In this document: positions 1 to 8,349 of the stretch, one piece after another
Position numbering within the stretch: the stretch's first letter is position 1
How the letters are laid out: each line of letters starts with the position of its first letter
From: an uncultured Thermomicrobiales bacterium
GTDB lineage: Bacteria > Chloroflexota > Chloroflexia > Thermomicrobiales > UBA6265
DNA: 38,092 nt
Direction of reading: 5' to 3'
Assembly (NCBI GenBank): GCA_902806335.1
Contig: CADCWG010000063.1
Coordinates: forward strand, 1 to 38,092
Program-made: the position numbers and the translations under genes
Notes under the pieces: generated by a model
Database searches by the model: none
Told to the model about the DNA's origin: nothing
The model's input: the letters and a program-made list of their open reading frames with translations, nothing else

Positions 1-1034
1 CCCGGGTAGCCGCCCGCCGCGAGGACGACCCCGACGGCGGCGCCGTCGGGCGGCGCGGGCGGCGACGCGGCGGCGAGCGTGCCGTCCGCCACGGCCGCCA
101 GGAGGTCGCCCAGGTCCGTCTCCGGGCGCAGCCGGGGCAGGACGACCTGGGTCTCGGGGTCGCCGAAGCGGGCGTTGAACTCGAGCACCTTCGGCCCGGC
201 GGCGGTCAGCATCAGCCCGGCGTAGAGGACCCCCCGCAGCGGCGTGCCCCGCGCCGCCAGGGCGCGGACGGTCGGGACGAGGACTGTCTCGGCGATCGAG
301 TCGGCGAGCCCGGCGTCGACCTCCGGCACCGGCGACAGGGCGCCCATGCCGCCGGTGTTCGGCCCTCGGTCGCCGTCGAGGGCCCGCTTGTGGTCGCGCG
401 CGGCCGGCAGGGGCAGGACCGCCTCCCCGTCGGTCAGGGCCAGCACGGAGACCTCCGGCCCCGTGAGGTGCTCCTCGACGACCACCGTCTGTCCCGCGGC
501 CCCGAGCGCGCCATCCTCGAGGAACGCCGTCAGGGCCCCCCGCGCCTCGTCGTGGGTCGCCGCGACGACGACGCCCTTGCCGGCGGCCAGCCCGTCGGCC
601 TTGACGACCACCGGTAGCCCGTAGTCCGCGAGGGCGGCCAGGCCCAGGGCGAGGTCGGTGACGACCGTGGCGCGGGCGGTGGGGACCCCGGCCTCGGCCA
701 TCAGGCCCTTCGCCCAGGCCTTGCTGCTCTCGATCCTCGCCGCGGCGGCGGTCGGCCCGGCGGTGGCGATCCCGGCGGCGGTGAGGCGGTCGGCCAGCCC
801 GGCGGCGAGGGGTGCCTCGGGGCCGACGACGACCAGGTCGGCCCGCCACGTGGCCGCGGCGGCGACCAGGCCGCCGAGGTCGCCGACCGGCGTCGGGATC
901 GGCTCGGCGAGCGCCTCCGTGCCTGGGTTGCCGGGCGCGCACGCCAGCGCCGCGACGCTGGGGCTGGCCGCGAGCCGCCAGACCAGCGCGTGTTCCCGCC
1001 CGCCGCCGCCGACCACGAGGACCCGCCTGCCCAC
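1..1034 (-). CDS. purD: Phosphoribosylamine--glycine ligase (GAR synthetase), 3' end cut by window edge
   Basis: PurD joins 5-phosphoribosylamine and glycine using ATP, the second step of de novo purine synthesis, in the cytoplasm. The reverse-strand translation begins with the family's N-terminal motif (VLVVGGGGREHALVW) and continues through NPGTEAL, the ATP-grasp segments (VVKADGLAAGKGVVV, VVEEHLTGPEVSVLAL) and the metal/substrate region DHKRALDGDRGPNTGGMGA, then LEFNARFGDPETQV. About 344 residues are visible of a usual ~420, so the C-terminal part lies outside the window. I chose the GTG at 1034 because GGAGGG sits just upstream and translation then starts directly at the Rossmann-like strand. 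An in-frame ATG at 1079 would add 15 residues but has no visible ribosome-binding site. The gene is divergent from the small gene at 1191. Confidence 0.95.
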   Translation of the reverse strand, partial: MGRRVLVVGGGGREHALVWRLAASPSVAALACAPGNPGTEALAEPIPTPVGDLGGLVAAAATWRADLVVVGPEAPLAAGLADRLTAAGIATAGPTAAAARIESSKAWAKGLMAEAGVPTARATVVTDLALGLAALADYGLPVVVKADGLAAGKGVVVAATHDEARGALTAFLEDGALGAAGQTVVVEEHLTGPEVSVLALTDGEAVLPLPAARDHKRALDGDRGPNTGGMGALSPVPEVDAGLADSIAETVLVPTVRALAARGTPLRGVLYAGLMLTAAGPKVLEFNARFGDPETQVVLPRLRPETDLGDLLAAVADGTLAAASPPAPPDGAAVGVVLAAGGYP

Positions 1035-1190
1035 CTGCCCTCCGGGGGTGCCGTCTCGATGCGCCGTTCGGCGCGCCATCATAGCGCCGGGGCGCGCCGT
1101 GAGGGGACGTATACTCCCCGCTCGGAGCCCGCGATGCCGCGTCCACGGGGTACGTGGCCGGCGGCGGGCCGAGAGACAGGGAGCGCAAGG

Positions 1191-1445
1191 ATGATCGATC
1201 TCCAGGCCGCCGATACCCGGGTCTTCCTCTTCCACACCGCCGACGCCGCCGCCGATCCGGGCGGGGCGATGGACAAGGTCAACACCTGGCTCGGGCGCGA
1301 CCGCTCCGGCGGCCAGTACGCCAACCTCCGCATCCGCGACATCAGTGTCACGCCCGACGGCCGGGGCGGCGTCTTCACGACGATCGTCTGCAGCCTGGGT
1401 CAGGCCGCCCGCGCCGCCACCGAGGGGGCGGTCCCCTCGATCTAG
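1191..1445 (+). CDS. Small conserved-looking hypothetical protein (84 aa)
   Basis: An 84-residue soluble protein, starting MIDLQAADTRVFLF and ending TEGAVPSI. The pattern is a hydrophobic strand, an amphipathic helix (AMDKVNTWLGRD), then two strands (LRIRDISVTPDG, GVFTTIVCSLG). This alternation resembles the small Cse60-like proteins of Gram-positive bacteria, but that is an inference from pattern, not a recognised motif. I chose the ATG at 1191 because GGAG/AAGG lies just upstream; the same frame stays open further upstream but reads as non-coding. A perfect 15-base-pair hairpin follows 10 bases after the stop, so it is probably its own transcription unit. No function is assigned. Confidence 0.6.
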   Translation: MIDLQAADTRVFLFHTADAAADPGGAMDKVNTWLGRDRSGGQYANLRIRDISVTPDGRGGVFTTIVCSLGQAARAATEGAVPSI

Positions 1446-1454
1446 CCTCGCCGC

Positions 1455-1496
1455 GCCGGGCGCCGCCGGGTCAGACCCGATCCGGCGGCGCCCGGC
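1455..1496 (+). terminator. Strong G+C hairpin after the small gene at 1191
   Basis: The arms 1455-1469 and 1482-1496 are perfect 15-base reverse complements (GCCGGGCGCCGCCGG and its complement) around a 12-base loop. It sits between the stop at 1445 and the ATP-grasp start at 1528. There is no T-tract, so intrinsic termination is inferred from position and stem strength only. It could instead separate or attenuate the two genes. Confidence 0.55.
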
Positions 1497-1527
1497 ATCT
1501 CGCTGCTTCGTCGGCCAGGGAACCGCC

Positions 1528-2877
1528 ATGTCTAGCCCCCCGCGGGCCGACGCGCCGACCGCGACCCGCGAGACGACGATCCCCGTCGACCCGGCGTCCG
1601 CCCGATCAGAACCGCGCCCGCGCCGCGTGGCGCTGCTGATGGGCCCCTCCACCTACCGGGCAAGTGCCTTCCTGGCCGCCGCCGAGCGGCTCGGCCTGGA
1701 GGTCGTGCAGGGCCTCGATCTCCCCACCGCCCTCGCCGAGCACTGGCGGGTGCCGCTCGCGCTCGACTTCGGCGACCCCGAGGGGGCCGCCGCGCGGGTG
1801 GTGGCCGAGGCCGGACGGACGCCGCTCGACGCCGTGCTGGCGGTCGACGACGGGGCGACGCTGGTCGCGGCCGCGGCGAGCGCGGCGCTCGGGCTACCGC
1901 ACAACGACCCGACCTCCGCGCTCGCGGCCCGGGACAAGTTCGTGATGCGGGAGCGGCTCGCCGCCGCCGGCGTGCCGGTGCCGGCCTACCGGCGCTTCTC
2001 GGCGGCGGCCGACCCCGCCGCCGTCGCCGAGGCGGTCGCCACGGCACCCGGGGTCGGGTTCCCCAGCGTCGTCAAGCCGCTGCGCCTCTCGGGCAGCCGC
2101 GGGGTGATCCGGGCCGACGACGCGGATGCTTTCGCCGCCGCCTTCGCACGGACGCGGGATCTCCTGCTGGCGGAAGGGCACCATCCCGAGGAGACCCACC
2201 TGCTCGTCGAGCGCTACCTGCCGGGGGTGGAGGTCGCCGTCGAGGGGCTGCTCGACGGCGGCGCGCTGCGGGTGCTGGCGCTCTTCGACAAGCCGGACCC
2301 GCTCGAAGGGCCGTTCTTCGAGGAGACGATCTACGTCACCCCGTCCCGTCTGCCGGCCGCGACCCAGGCGGCGATCGCGGCGCGGACGGCCGAGGCGGCG
2401 GCGGCGCTCGGGCTGCGGGAAGGGCCGGTCCACGCCGAGCTGCGGGTCAACGGTGAGGGCGTCTGGCCGATCGAGCTGGCGGGGCGGTCGATCGGCGGGC
2501 TGTGCTCGAGCGTGCTCGAGTTCGGGACCGGCGTCGGCCTCGAAGAGCTGATCTTCCGCCACGCCGTCGGGCTGCCGCTCCCCGAGGGCGAGGGGGCGGG
2601 CGGGGCGTCGGGGGTGATGATGATCCCGATCCCCGCGGCGGGGCTGCTGCGGCGGATCGAAGGCGTCGAGCGGGCCCGGGCGACCCCCGGCGTGACCGGG
2701 GTCGAGATCACCGCCAAGCTGAACCACCCGCTCGTGCCGCTGCCGGAAGGGGCGAGCTACCTCGGCTTCATCTTCGCCCGGGCGGCGACGCCCGCCGAGG
2801 CTGAGGCGGCGCTGCGGGCGGCCCACGTCGAACTCCGGTTTACGGTCAGCCCGGCGATTACCCTAGCGGTGCGGTAG
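1528..2877 (+). CDS. ATP-grasp domain carboxylate-amine ligase-like protein
   Basis: A 449-residue ATP-grasp enzyme. ATP-grasp ligases activate a carboxylate as acyl-phosphate and join it to an amine or other nucleophile. Visible order: an N-terminal preATP-grasp Rossmann-like domain (about residues 35-140, starting RVALLMGPSTYRASAF); the ATP-grasp core with DKFVMRERLAAAGVPVP, the nucleotide-binding strand VVKPLRLSGSRGV, LVERYLPGVEVAVEG, and the metal-binding stretch VHAELRVNGEGVWPIELAGR; and a C-terminal domain resembling the LAL_C2 domain of L-amino-acid ligases. The substrate cannot be read from the sequence. The start at ATG 1528 is preceded by CAGGGAACCGCC; the open frame extends upstream to 1345, but that part overlaps the small gene and the hairpin. 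The first 30 residues are Pro/Ala/Thr-rich and probably disordered. Confidence 0.82.
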   Translation: MSSPPRADAPTATRETTIPVDPASARSEPRPRRVALLMGPSTYRASAFLAAAERLGLEVVQGLDLPTALAEHWRVPLALDFGDPEGAAARVVAEAGRTPLDAVLAVDDGATLVAAAASAALGLPHNDPTSALAARDKFVMRERLAAAGVPVPAYRRFSAAADPAAVAEAVATAPGVGFPSVVKPLRLSGSRGVIRADDADAFAAAFARTRDLLLAEGHHPEETHLLVERYLPGVEVAVEGLLDGGALRVLALFDKPDPLEGPFFEETIYVTPSRLPAATQAAIAARTAEAAAALGLREGPVHAELRVNGEGVWPIELAGRSIGGLCSSVLEFGTGVGLEELIFRHAVGLPLPEGEGAGGASGVMMIPIPAAGLLRRIEGVERARATPGVTGVEITAKLNHPLVPLPEGASYLGFIFARAATPAEAEAALRAAHVELRFTVSPAITLAVR

Positions 2878-2881
2878 GGGG

Positions 2882-2910
2882 TAGCTATCAGCTTTCAGCT
2901 ATCAACCGTC
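2882..2910. repeat. Short A+T-richer direct repeat (AGCTATCA) downstream of the ATP-grasp gene
   Basis: The octamer AGCTATCA occurs twice around CAGCTTTC, immediately 3' of the stop at 2877. The composition is clearly less G+C-rich than the flanks. Similar AGCTATCAGCTTTCAGCT strings are scattered in intergenic DNA of several bacterial groups; that is from memory. No gene lies between 2878 and 3017. Confidence 0.5.
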
Positions 2911-3017
2911 AGTGGGCAGGTGTCCGGTGGCGATGGGCGGACTGGTCGGTGTCGGTCGTCGGGGGTGAGCGGTCGGCCGTCTGGGTCGTCTGTGGTCGGA
3001 GCGAGGAGGAGGGCCGG

Positions 3018-3605
3018 GTGGCGAACTGGGGCTGGACCAACGAGCCGCCGACCTGGACGGACGGTGAGGGGCGGGTCGCGCTGACGACCGCGCCGGGCAC
3101 CGACTTCTGGCGGGAGACCCACTACGGCTTTGTCCGCGACAGCGGACACCTCTACGCGGTCGAGCGGACCGGCGACTTCGTGGCCGAGGCGACGGTCCGC
3201 GGCGCCTACCGCGACCAGTACGACCAGGCCGGGCTGATGGTTCGGCTCGACGAGCGGACCTGGCTCAAGTGCGGGATCGAGTACGTCGACGGTCGCCAGC
3301 AGGCGAGCGCGGTCCTGACCCGCGGCGTCTCCGACTGGTCGGTGGCGTCGCTCCCGGACGGGCTCGCCTCGCTCCGGCTGCGCGTCACCCGGCAGGGGCC
3401 AGCTATCGAGGTCCGCTACGGCGTCGACGGGGGGGGAGCCGACGGGGACGCGGCGCCGCACCTCCTGCGCCTCGGCTACCTGGCGCCCGACCCGACCGTG
3501 CTGGTCGGCGCGATGGCGGCCTCACCGGACGGTGCCGGGTTCGAGGTGGCGTTCGAGGGGCTGACGGTGCGGGACCCGGCGGACGGGGAGGGTATCCGGG
3601 GGTAG
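3018..3605 (+). CDS. DUF1349 (concanavalin-like) domain protein
   Basis: A 195-residue cytoplasmic protein of the DUF1349 family, a concanavalin-A-like beta-sandwich related to yeast 'regulation of enolase 1'. The hallmark pattern is visible: NWGWTNEPPTW near the N-terminus, a W-R-E-THYGF segment, then QYDQAGLMVRLDERTWLKCGIEY, followed by SVASLPDG and a second sheet half. The family is thought to bind carbohydrate or another small ligand, but no enzyme activity is established. I chose GTG 3018 because GAGGAGGAG lies immediately upstream and the conserved region begins two residues later; an in-frame GTG at 2949 would add a non-conserved 23-residue leader. The gene converges on the transporter at 4444, with repeat copies between. 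Confidence 0.85.
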   Translation: MANWGWTNEPPTWTDGEGRVALTTAPGTDFWRETHYGFVRDSGHLYAVERTGDFVAEATVRGAYRDQYDQAGLMVRLDERTWLKCGIEYVDGRQQASAVLTRGVSDWSVASLPDGLASLRLRVTRQGPAIEVRYGVDGGGADGDAAPHLLRLGYLAPDPTVLVGAMAASPDGAGFEVAFEGLTVRDPADGEGIRG

Positions 3606-3843
3606 GTCCACGCCCGTCGCCCGGAGCATCGGGCCCTGGCCGAGACGCCCCCCTCCGGTGAGCGGTCGCCGGGTGGCGAGCGACGGGATCGCCGCGGAAG
3701 CAATCCGCGATGCGGGGGCTGTAGGTGTGCCGAGTTCGAGGGGGTGCGGCTTGGCCCGCCTCCTCTCCTGGTCGCGCCGGGCGACCGGGAACCAAACCGC
3801 CGCGTCGACGGGGTCCCAATGCAGAGTCCGGCCGATCGGCGGA

Positions 3844-3966
3844 GGTATCGAGGGCGTCGGCACGGCCAGCCCGCCAGGGGCGAGCCCCGGTCCCACGGAC
3901 GAAACCGGCTCAAGCCGGCCGTGGGTCCGCTGAGCGAAGCACCACCAGCCACCCGGATTCGGTAAC
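3844..3966 (-). repeat. Dispersed palindromic element, copy 1 (reverse orientation)
   Basis: Read on the minus strand it starts TACCGAATCCGGGTGG, then has TGCTTCGCTCAGCGG, the hairpin GGCCGGCTTGAGCCGG and a G+C-rich hairpin (GGGGCTCGCCCC), ending near GTGCCGACG. The terminal sequence and hairpin order match the copies at 17437, 19941 and 24722. The central CTGACCTCGGGG string seen in other copies is diverged here. Confidence 0.7.
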
Positions 3967-4137
3967 CGTAACGGTCGGGGGCCGGCACCACCCCCCACGA
4001 CCGGCGGGGGACGGTCCCCAGGGGCCGTCCACGCGACCTGGAGGAGGACCCACCCGACCCGCCGGGCGGTACGGCAGGCACGGGGCGCACCGCGTCCGGG
4101 GGCCGAGCAGCCGACCGCGCTGCCGCCCAACGGCTCA

Positions 4138-4368
4138 TACGGGATCCGGGTGGTCGCCGGAGCTTCGCCCGGCGGGTCCGGGGGCCGTCTCCAGCCGGCT
4201 TGGTGCCCGTGACCCCGACGGAGACTCCGGGTGGTTGCCGTGGCCCCCGCGCCCGCCGGACCCAGGCGGCTTGGGCCGGCTGTGCCGCTGAGCGCGGCGG
4301 CTCGGTCCCGGACGGACCCGGACGTCTCCGCGCCCCCAATCTCTCCGCCTGATCACCCGCATCCGCTT
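4138..4368 (+). repeat. Dispersed palindromic element, copy 2 (longer or composite)
   Basis: Starts TACGGGATCCGGGTGGTCGC, then GGAGCTTCGCCCGGCGGGTC, then CCAGCCGGCTTGGTGCC. A second partial left end follows near 4226 (CTCCGGGTGGTTGCCG), and a right terminus in inverted orientation lies near 4349-4364 (TGATCACCCGCATCCG). About 230 bases long, it may be one copy inserted next to or inside another. Confidence 0.65.
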
Positions 4369-4443
4369 TGACCCCGGAACCTGCCCCGGACGGATCGGGC
4401 CGCCGGCGTCCCCGACATCAACCCCGAACGATCGGAGTCCGTC

Positions 4444-5316
4444 TCAGCGGGAGCACAGCGCGACCCCGACCAGGACCAGACCGCCGCCCGCGAGCTGCGC
4501 CGGCAGGAGGGGCTCGCCGAGGACGAGGGTGGCCGTGGCGACCCCCACCAGCGGCACGAGGTTGATGAAGGCACTGGCCTGCCCGACGTCCAGCACCGCC
4601 AGCGCCCGGTTCCAGAGCAGGAAGGCGAGCGCCGAGGCGACGGCGCCCAGGTAGGCCACCGCGAGCCAACCGTCGGCCGACAGGGTCGGCCTGGGACGCG
4701 TCGCCAGCTCGATGGCGGCGGGCGGCACCAGGAAGAGCGTGCCGAGCAGCGTGCTGTAGGCGGTCGTCGCCAGGCCCGACGCCCCACCCAGCCGTCGCCC
4801 GAGCACCGTGTAGATCGCCCACGCGACCACCGACCCGACCATCAGGGCGTTGCCCAGGGGTCGGTTCGGCGCCTCGCCCCCGCCGCCGGCGAGCACCACC
4901 AGCGCCACGCCGGCCACGGAGGCGGTGATTCCGGCGGCCCGTCCCGGGCCCAGGCGCTCCCGCAGCAGCACGACGGCCGCGAGGGCCGACACCGCCGGGA
5001 TGCTGCCCTGGATCAAGGCACCCTCGGACGCGGTGGTGTAGGCGAGGGAGAGGTTGAAGGCCACGAAGTAGAGCGTCACGCCCGTCGCGCCCATCAGCGC
5101 CAGCCGCCCGAGCGGCAGCGGTCGCGGCAGCAGCGCCGGCCCGCCGCGGGCGTGCGCCAGCGGCAGCAGGATCGCGGAGGCGACGGCGAAGCGGAGCAGG
5201 GCGAGCAGGAGGGGGGGCACCTGGTCGAGGGCCGACTTCGTGACGACGAAGGTGCTCCCCCAGATCGCCATCACCAGCAGCAGCGACGCGACCGCGAGGG
5301 CCCTGGCCCCCGGCAT
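4444..5316 (-). CDS. EamA/DMT-superfamily transporter (10-TM metabolite exporter type)
   Basis: A 290-residue inner-membrane protein of the drug/metabolite transporter superfamily with two EamA repeats of about five helices each. Visible hallmarks: LLLVMAIWGSTFVVTKSALD at the start of repeat 1, LLALLRFAVASAILLPL, TLYFVAFNLSLAYTTA and GSIPAVSALAAVVLL; in repeat 2 MVGSVVAWAIYTVLGRRL, AYLGAVASALAFLLWNRAL and FINLVPLVGVATATLVLGE. The substrate is unknown; relatives export amino acids, nucleosides or other metabolites. I chose ATG 5316 since it places the first transmembrane helix at residues 5-25; the open frame continues 40 residues upstream as a Pro/Arg-rich unlikely leader. Divergent from the MutS-like gene and convergent with the DUF1349 gene. 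Confidence 0.9.
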   Translation of the reverse strand: MPGARALAVASLLLVMAIWGSTFVVTKSALDQVPPLLLALLRFAVASAILLPLAHARGGPALLPRPLPLGRLALMGATGVTLYFVAFNLSLAYTTASEGALIQGSIPAVSALAAVVLLRERLGPGRAAGITASVAGVALVVLAGGGGEAPNRPLGNALMVGSVVAWAIYTVLGRRLGGASGLATTAYSTLLGTLFLVPPAAIELATRPRPTLSADGWLAVAYLGAVASALAFLLWNRALAVLDVGQASAFINLVPLVGVATATLVLGEPLLPAQLAGGGLVLVGVALCSR

Positions 5317-5751
5317 CGTGACCACCGGGAACGAGCCACGGCCGGACCGTGGCCACCGGATCAGGGGCCGGGTGTGGCGGCCCTGGCGGCCCTGGCGGCT
5401 AGGGGGCGTGGGAGGTGGCGTCGCGGCCGGCATCATCCCCCTCTGCGCTCACGGGCCTTGCCCCGGGCGGGGGGCGCCACCGCCGGGGCGGTCCCCTCTG
5501 AGCGACGGGATCGACCGCCACCGGACTCTGCCCCAAGCACGGATCGGGCCGGGGACCCGTCGCGAGGCGGCCGAGCAGGGGCCGAACGTGGGGTCGCCGA
5601 GGAGAGCCGCCTCCCGTCCCGCTCGGATCTCCGGGGGGCAGTCCCGGCGACCGCCCGGGAGGGTGCGCCGGGCGCATCGTCGGCGCCGCCGGCAACTGGT
5701 GGCCCGCACGACGGAGGGTGGTCGCCCGCGAGGGCGCGGTGCTAGGGTGGG
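5317..5751. other. Divergent gap between EamA transporter and MutS-like gene, no gene seen
   Basis: 435 bases hold the 5' regions of both flanking genes. I recognise no coding sequence and no good -35/-10 pair. A TAGGGT hexamer at 5743-5748 lies just upstream of the MutS-like GTG and could be a -10-like element or part of its ribosome-binding region. Confidence 0.4.
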
Positions 5752-7851
5752 GTGACCGGCGCCGGCGCGCGGCGTCGGACGCGCCCGGAGTGCTCCCCGC
5801 CCGTGTCGACCTCCACCGCACCGCCCGTCCTCCCGCCCACCGCTCCGCGTGCCGCCGGGCGAGCGGACGGCGGTGTCACCGCCACCCCGGCGCCCGCCGC
5901 CGCCGAACGGATCTACGCGGAGCGGCACGACCGGGCCGCGCGGGAGCGCGACGGCCTCACCGCCCGCTGGAACCAGGTCGCCAACTACCGACTGCTCGCG
6001 TTCCTCGCCGCCGCCGCGCTGGTCGGGTGGGGCGTCTGGCGGCGGGAGCCGGGCGTGCTCGCGGTCGGGGCCGCGGTGGCCGTCGCGTTCGTCGTGCTCG
6101 TCGCGCACCACCGGTCGCTCGGCCGGGCGAAGGCGCGGGCGGCGATGCTCGCCGATCTGAACGCCGAGGGTGTGGCGCGGGTGCGGCGGGACTGGGACGC
6201 GCTGCCGCTACGGGACGCCACCCCGGCGCCACCCGGCCACGCCTACGCCAACGACCTCGACGTCGTCGGTCAGGCATCGCTCTCCCACCTGCTGGACACC
6301 ACCACCACGCCGATGGGCGCCGGCGCGCTGCGGTCCTGGCTGCTGGCGCCGGCGTCGGTCGCCGAGGTGCGGGAGCGGCAGGCGGCCGTCGCCGAGCTCG
6401 CGCCACGCCTCGACCTGCGGCAGGGACTCGCCCGGCGCGGCCGTCAGCTCACCGGGACGCCGCCGGACCCGACGCCGTTCCTCGGCTGGGCCGAGGGGCC
6501 GGCGTGGCTGGCGCGGCGGCGGTGGCTGCCGTGGGTGGCGCGCGGCAGCGTCGCGCTGTTCTGGGTGGGCGTCGTGCTCCAGGCGACGGGGGTCGCGCTC
6601 TCGCCGCTCTGGCTGCCGTTCGCGGCCGTCAACCTGCTCCTCGCGAACACGGTCGGGAGCGGCGCCTACGGCGTGCTGACGCGCGCCGCCGACCAGCGCG
6701 GCGCCCTGCTCCGCTACGCCGAGCAACTGGCCCTCCTGGTCGCCGCGCCGCTCTCGGCGCCCCGAAACCGGGCGATTCTGCACGCGCTCGGTGGGGTGGG
6801 GGACGACCAGCACGGGGGGGACGATGCCCCGGACGCGCTCCGTCGCCTCGACCGGATCGCGGCCTTCGTGATCCCGCGCGGGTCGCTGGCCTACGTGCCG
6901 TTCCAGGCCGCGTTCCTCTGGGACATCCAGGTGCTGGGGGCGCTCGAGCGGTGGCAGGCCGCGCACGGGCGCCGCGCCCGCGGCTGGCTGGACGGGCTCG
7001 GGGAGGCGGAGGCGCTGGCGGCGCTCGCCGGATTGGCCCACGACCAACCCGACTGGGCATTCCCCGAGGTCGAGCCCGGTGCCGACACCCTCGAGGCCGC
7101 GGCCCTCGGCCACCCGCTGCTGCCCGACGCCGTGCGCGTCGCCAACGACGTGACGCTCGGCCCGCCGGGCACCGTCCTCCTCGTGACCGGCAGCAACATG
7201 TCGGGCAAGAGCACGCTGCTGCGGTCGCTGGGGGTGAACGCCGTGCTGGCCGGAGCGGGCGCCCCGGTCTGCGCGGGCGCCTGCCGTCTGCCGCCGGTCA
7301 CGCTCTGGACCAGCGTCCACGTCGAGGACTCGCTCGCCCGCGGCGTCTCCTTCTTCATGGCCGAACTGCAGCGGCTGAAGGCGGTCGTCGACGCCGCGGA
7401 TCGGCACGCGGCCGGCGCCGTGGCCGGCGACTCGGTCGACGCCGTGGTCGGCGACGGGGGCGGTCGGGGCGGCGGGGGCAGGTTCCTCTACCTGCTCGAC
7501 GAGATCCTGCAGGGGACGAACACCGTCGAGCGGCAGATCGCGGCGCGGCGGATCATCGCCCACCTGGTCGGCACCGGGGCGCTGGGCGCGGTCTCGACCC
7601 ACGACCTCGACCTGGCCAAGACGCCGGCGCTCGCGTCCGCGGCCCGACCGGTCCACTTCGCCGAGACGGTGCTCGGCGCGGACGACCCCGGCGGGCCGGG
7701 CATGACGTTCGACTACCGGATGCGCCCGGGGATCGCGACCTCCTCGAACGCCCTCCGGCTGATGGCGCTGATCGGCCTCGCGCTGGAGCCGGACCCGAGC
7801 GAAGGGGCCTCCACCGCCGACCCCCGGGTCAGCGCCAGGAGCGGCCCATGA
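5752..7851 (+). CDS. MutS-family ATPase with transmembrane helices
   Basis: A 699-residue protein whose C-terminal third is a MutS ATPase domain: Walker A GSNMSGKS at residues 480-487, Walker B/catalytic DE at about 583-584 within LLDEILQGTNTVERQIA, and the switch-like STHDLDLAKTPAL. Unlike canonical mismatch-repair MutS it lacks the N-terminal mismatch-recognition domain (no F-x-E). It carries two hydrophobic helices at about residues 82-122 and two more near 265-305, and so is probably membrane-anchored. Such membrane MutS-like proteins are widespread but of unknown role; calling it a repair enzyme would be over-interpretation. A Gly/Asp-rich insert (about 555-575) lies just before Walker B. 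I used GTG 5752 (AGGGTGG upstream); the first ~45 residues are Pro/Ala-rich, so a later start is possible. Confidence 0.85.
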   Translation: MTGAGARRRTRPECSPPVSTSTAPPVLPPTAPRAAGRADGGVTATPAPAAAERIYAERHDRAARERDGLTARWNQVANYRLLAFLAAAALVGWGVWRREPGVLAVGAAVAVAFVVLVAHHRSLGRAKARAAMLADLNAEGVARVRRDWDALPLRDATPAPPGHAYANDLDVVGQASLSHLLDTTTTPMGAGALRSWLLAPASVAEVRERQAAVAELAPRLDLRQGLARRGRQLTGTPPDPTPFLGWAEGPAWLARRRWLPWVARGSVALFWVGVVLQATGVALSPLWLPFAAVNLLLANTVGSGAYGVLTRAADQRGALLRYAEQLALLVAAPLSAPRNRAILHALGGVGDDQHGGDDAPDALRRLDRIAAFVIPRGSLAYVPFQAAFLWDIQVLGALERWQAAHGRRARGWLDGLGEAEALAALAGLAHDQPDWAFPEVEPGADTLEAAALGHPLLPDAVRVANDVTLGPPGTVLLVTGSNMSGKSTLLRSLGVNAVLAGAGAPVCAGACRLPPVTLWTSVHVEDSLARGVSFFMAELQRLKAVVDAADRHAAGAVAGDSVDAVVGDGGGRGGGGRFLYLLDEILQGTNTVERQIAARRIIAHLVGTGALGAVSTHDLDLAKTPALASAARPVHFAETVLGADDPGGPGMTFDYRMRPGIATSSNALRLMALIGLALEPDPSEGASTADPRVSARSGP

Positions 7852-8025
7852 CCGCGGCGTCCCGCGGCGCCCCTAGGGGGAGGGGGACCGCGACCGGTGC
7901 GTCCGCCGGAGCGTCCTGGCGCCGCGGACATCGCTGCCGGCGAGGCTCTCGCGACCGCGTTGCCGTCCCTTCGGTAGCGACATCGCCGCGCCCGCCGGTG
8001 CCGGGTGGCCCGCCCTATGCGCCCA

Positions 8026-8170
8026 GACGCAGTCCGGGTGATCGCTGGGGGCCTCGCGCGGCGGGTCCGCCTCCGGCTCCAGCCGGCTCCGTGCCCGATC
8101 CCCTGACCTCGGGGCCGGGCCCCGGGCGGGCCCGGCCACCGGCGTTCCCCGACAGCCCTGAACAGTCGGG
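8026..8170 (+). repeat. Dispersed palindromic element, copy 3
   Basis: Order of conserved blocks: AGTCCGGGTGATCGC, then CGCGCGGCGGGTCCG, CTCCAGCCGGCTCCGTGCC, CCCTGACCTCGGGGC, and the hairpin GGGCCCCGGGCGGGCCC. It ends in a short inverted-repeat tail near 8150-8170. Confidence 0.75.
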
Positions 8171-8180
8171 TCCCGCGCTG

Positions 8181-8300
8181 TCCGGTATCCGGGCGAATGC
8201 CGGCGCGTCGCCCGGCGCGCCCGCGGCCGGTTTCAGCCGGCTCCGCGCCTGAGCCTCTGACCTCGGGGGGTCCCGGGTCGACACGCGGACGACCGTGGCG
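8181..8300 (+). repeat. Dispersed palindromic element, copy 4
   Basis: Blocks: GGTATCCGGGCGAATGCC, CGTCGCCCGGCGCGCCCG, the hairpin GGCCGGTTTCAGCCGGC, and GAGCCTCTGACCTCGGGG, identical over 18 bases with the copy at 17437. The right part is shorter than in copy 3. It follows copy 3 directly in the same orientation. Confidence 0.75.
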
Positions 8301-8349
8301 CCAAGAATCCCCGGCCGAACAGCCAGGTTCCGCGTAGGTGGATGGGCCG

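Larger units (their letters stand above)
3606..4443. other. Gene-free convergent gap carrying two repeat copies
   Basis: I find no credible coding sequence here. All open frames are G+C-driven, overlap one another and lack ribosome-binding sites. The gap separates the DUF1349 gene (+) from the EamA transporter (-) and holds dispersed-repeat copies at about 3844-3966 and 4138-4368. Confidence 0.6.
7852..8349. other. Gene-free convergent gap with two tandem repeat copies
   Basis: The MutS-like (+) and O-methyltransferase (-) genes converge here. The gap is filled mostly by two same-orientation copies of the dispersed element (about 8026-8170 and 8181-8300). No coding sequence is recognised. 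Confidence 0.6.

Noticed and set aside
1078-1115. Promoter elements TATGAT (minus) and TATACT (plus) in the purD divergent gap
   Set aside because: Good -10-like hexamers, but no -35 partner at 16-18 bases on either strand, so not listed as features.
5437-5520. Possible eighth copy of the dispersed element (CCTTGCCCCGGGCGGGG)
   Set aside because: Only one G+C-rich hairpin resembles the element; ends and the CTGACCTCGGGG string are missing. Such hairpins are expected by chance at this composition.
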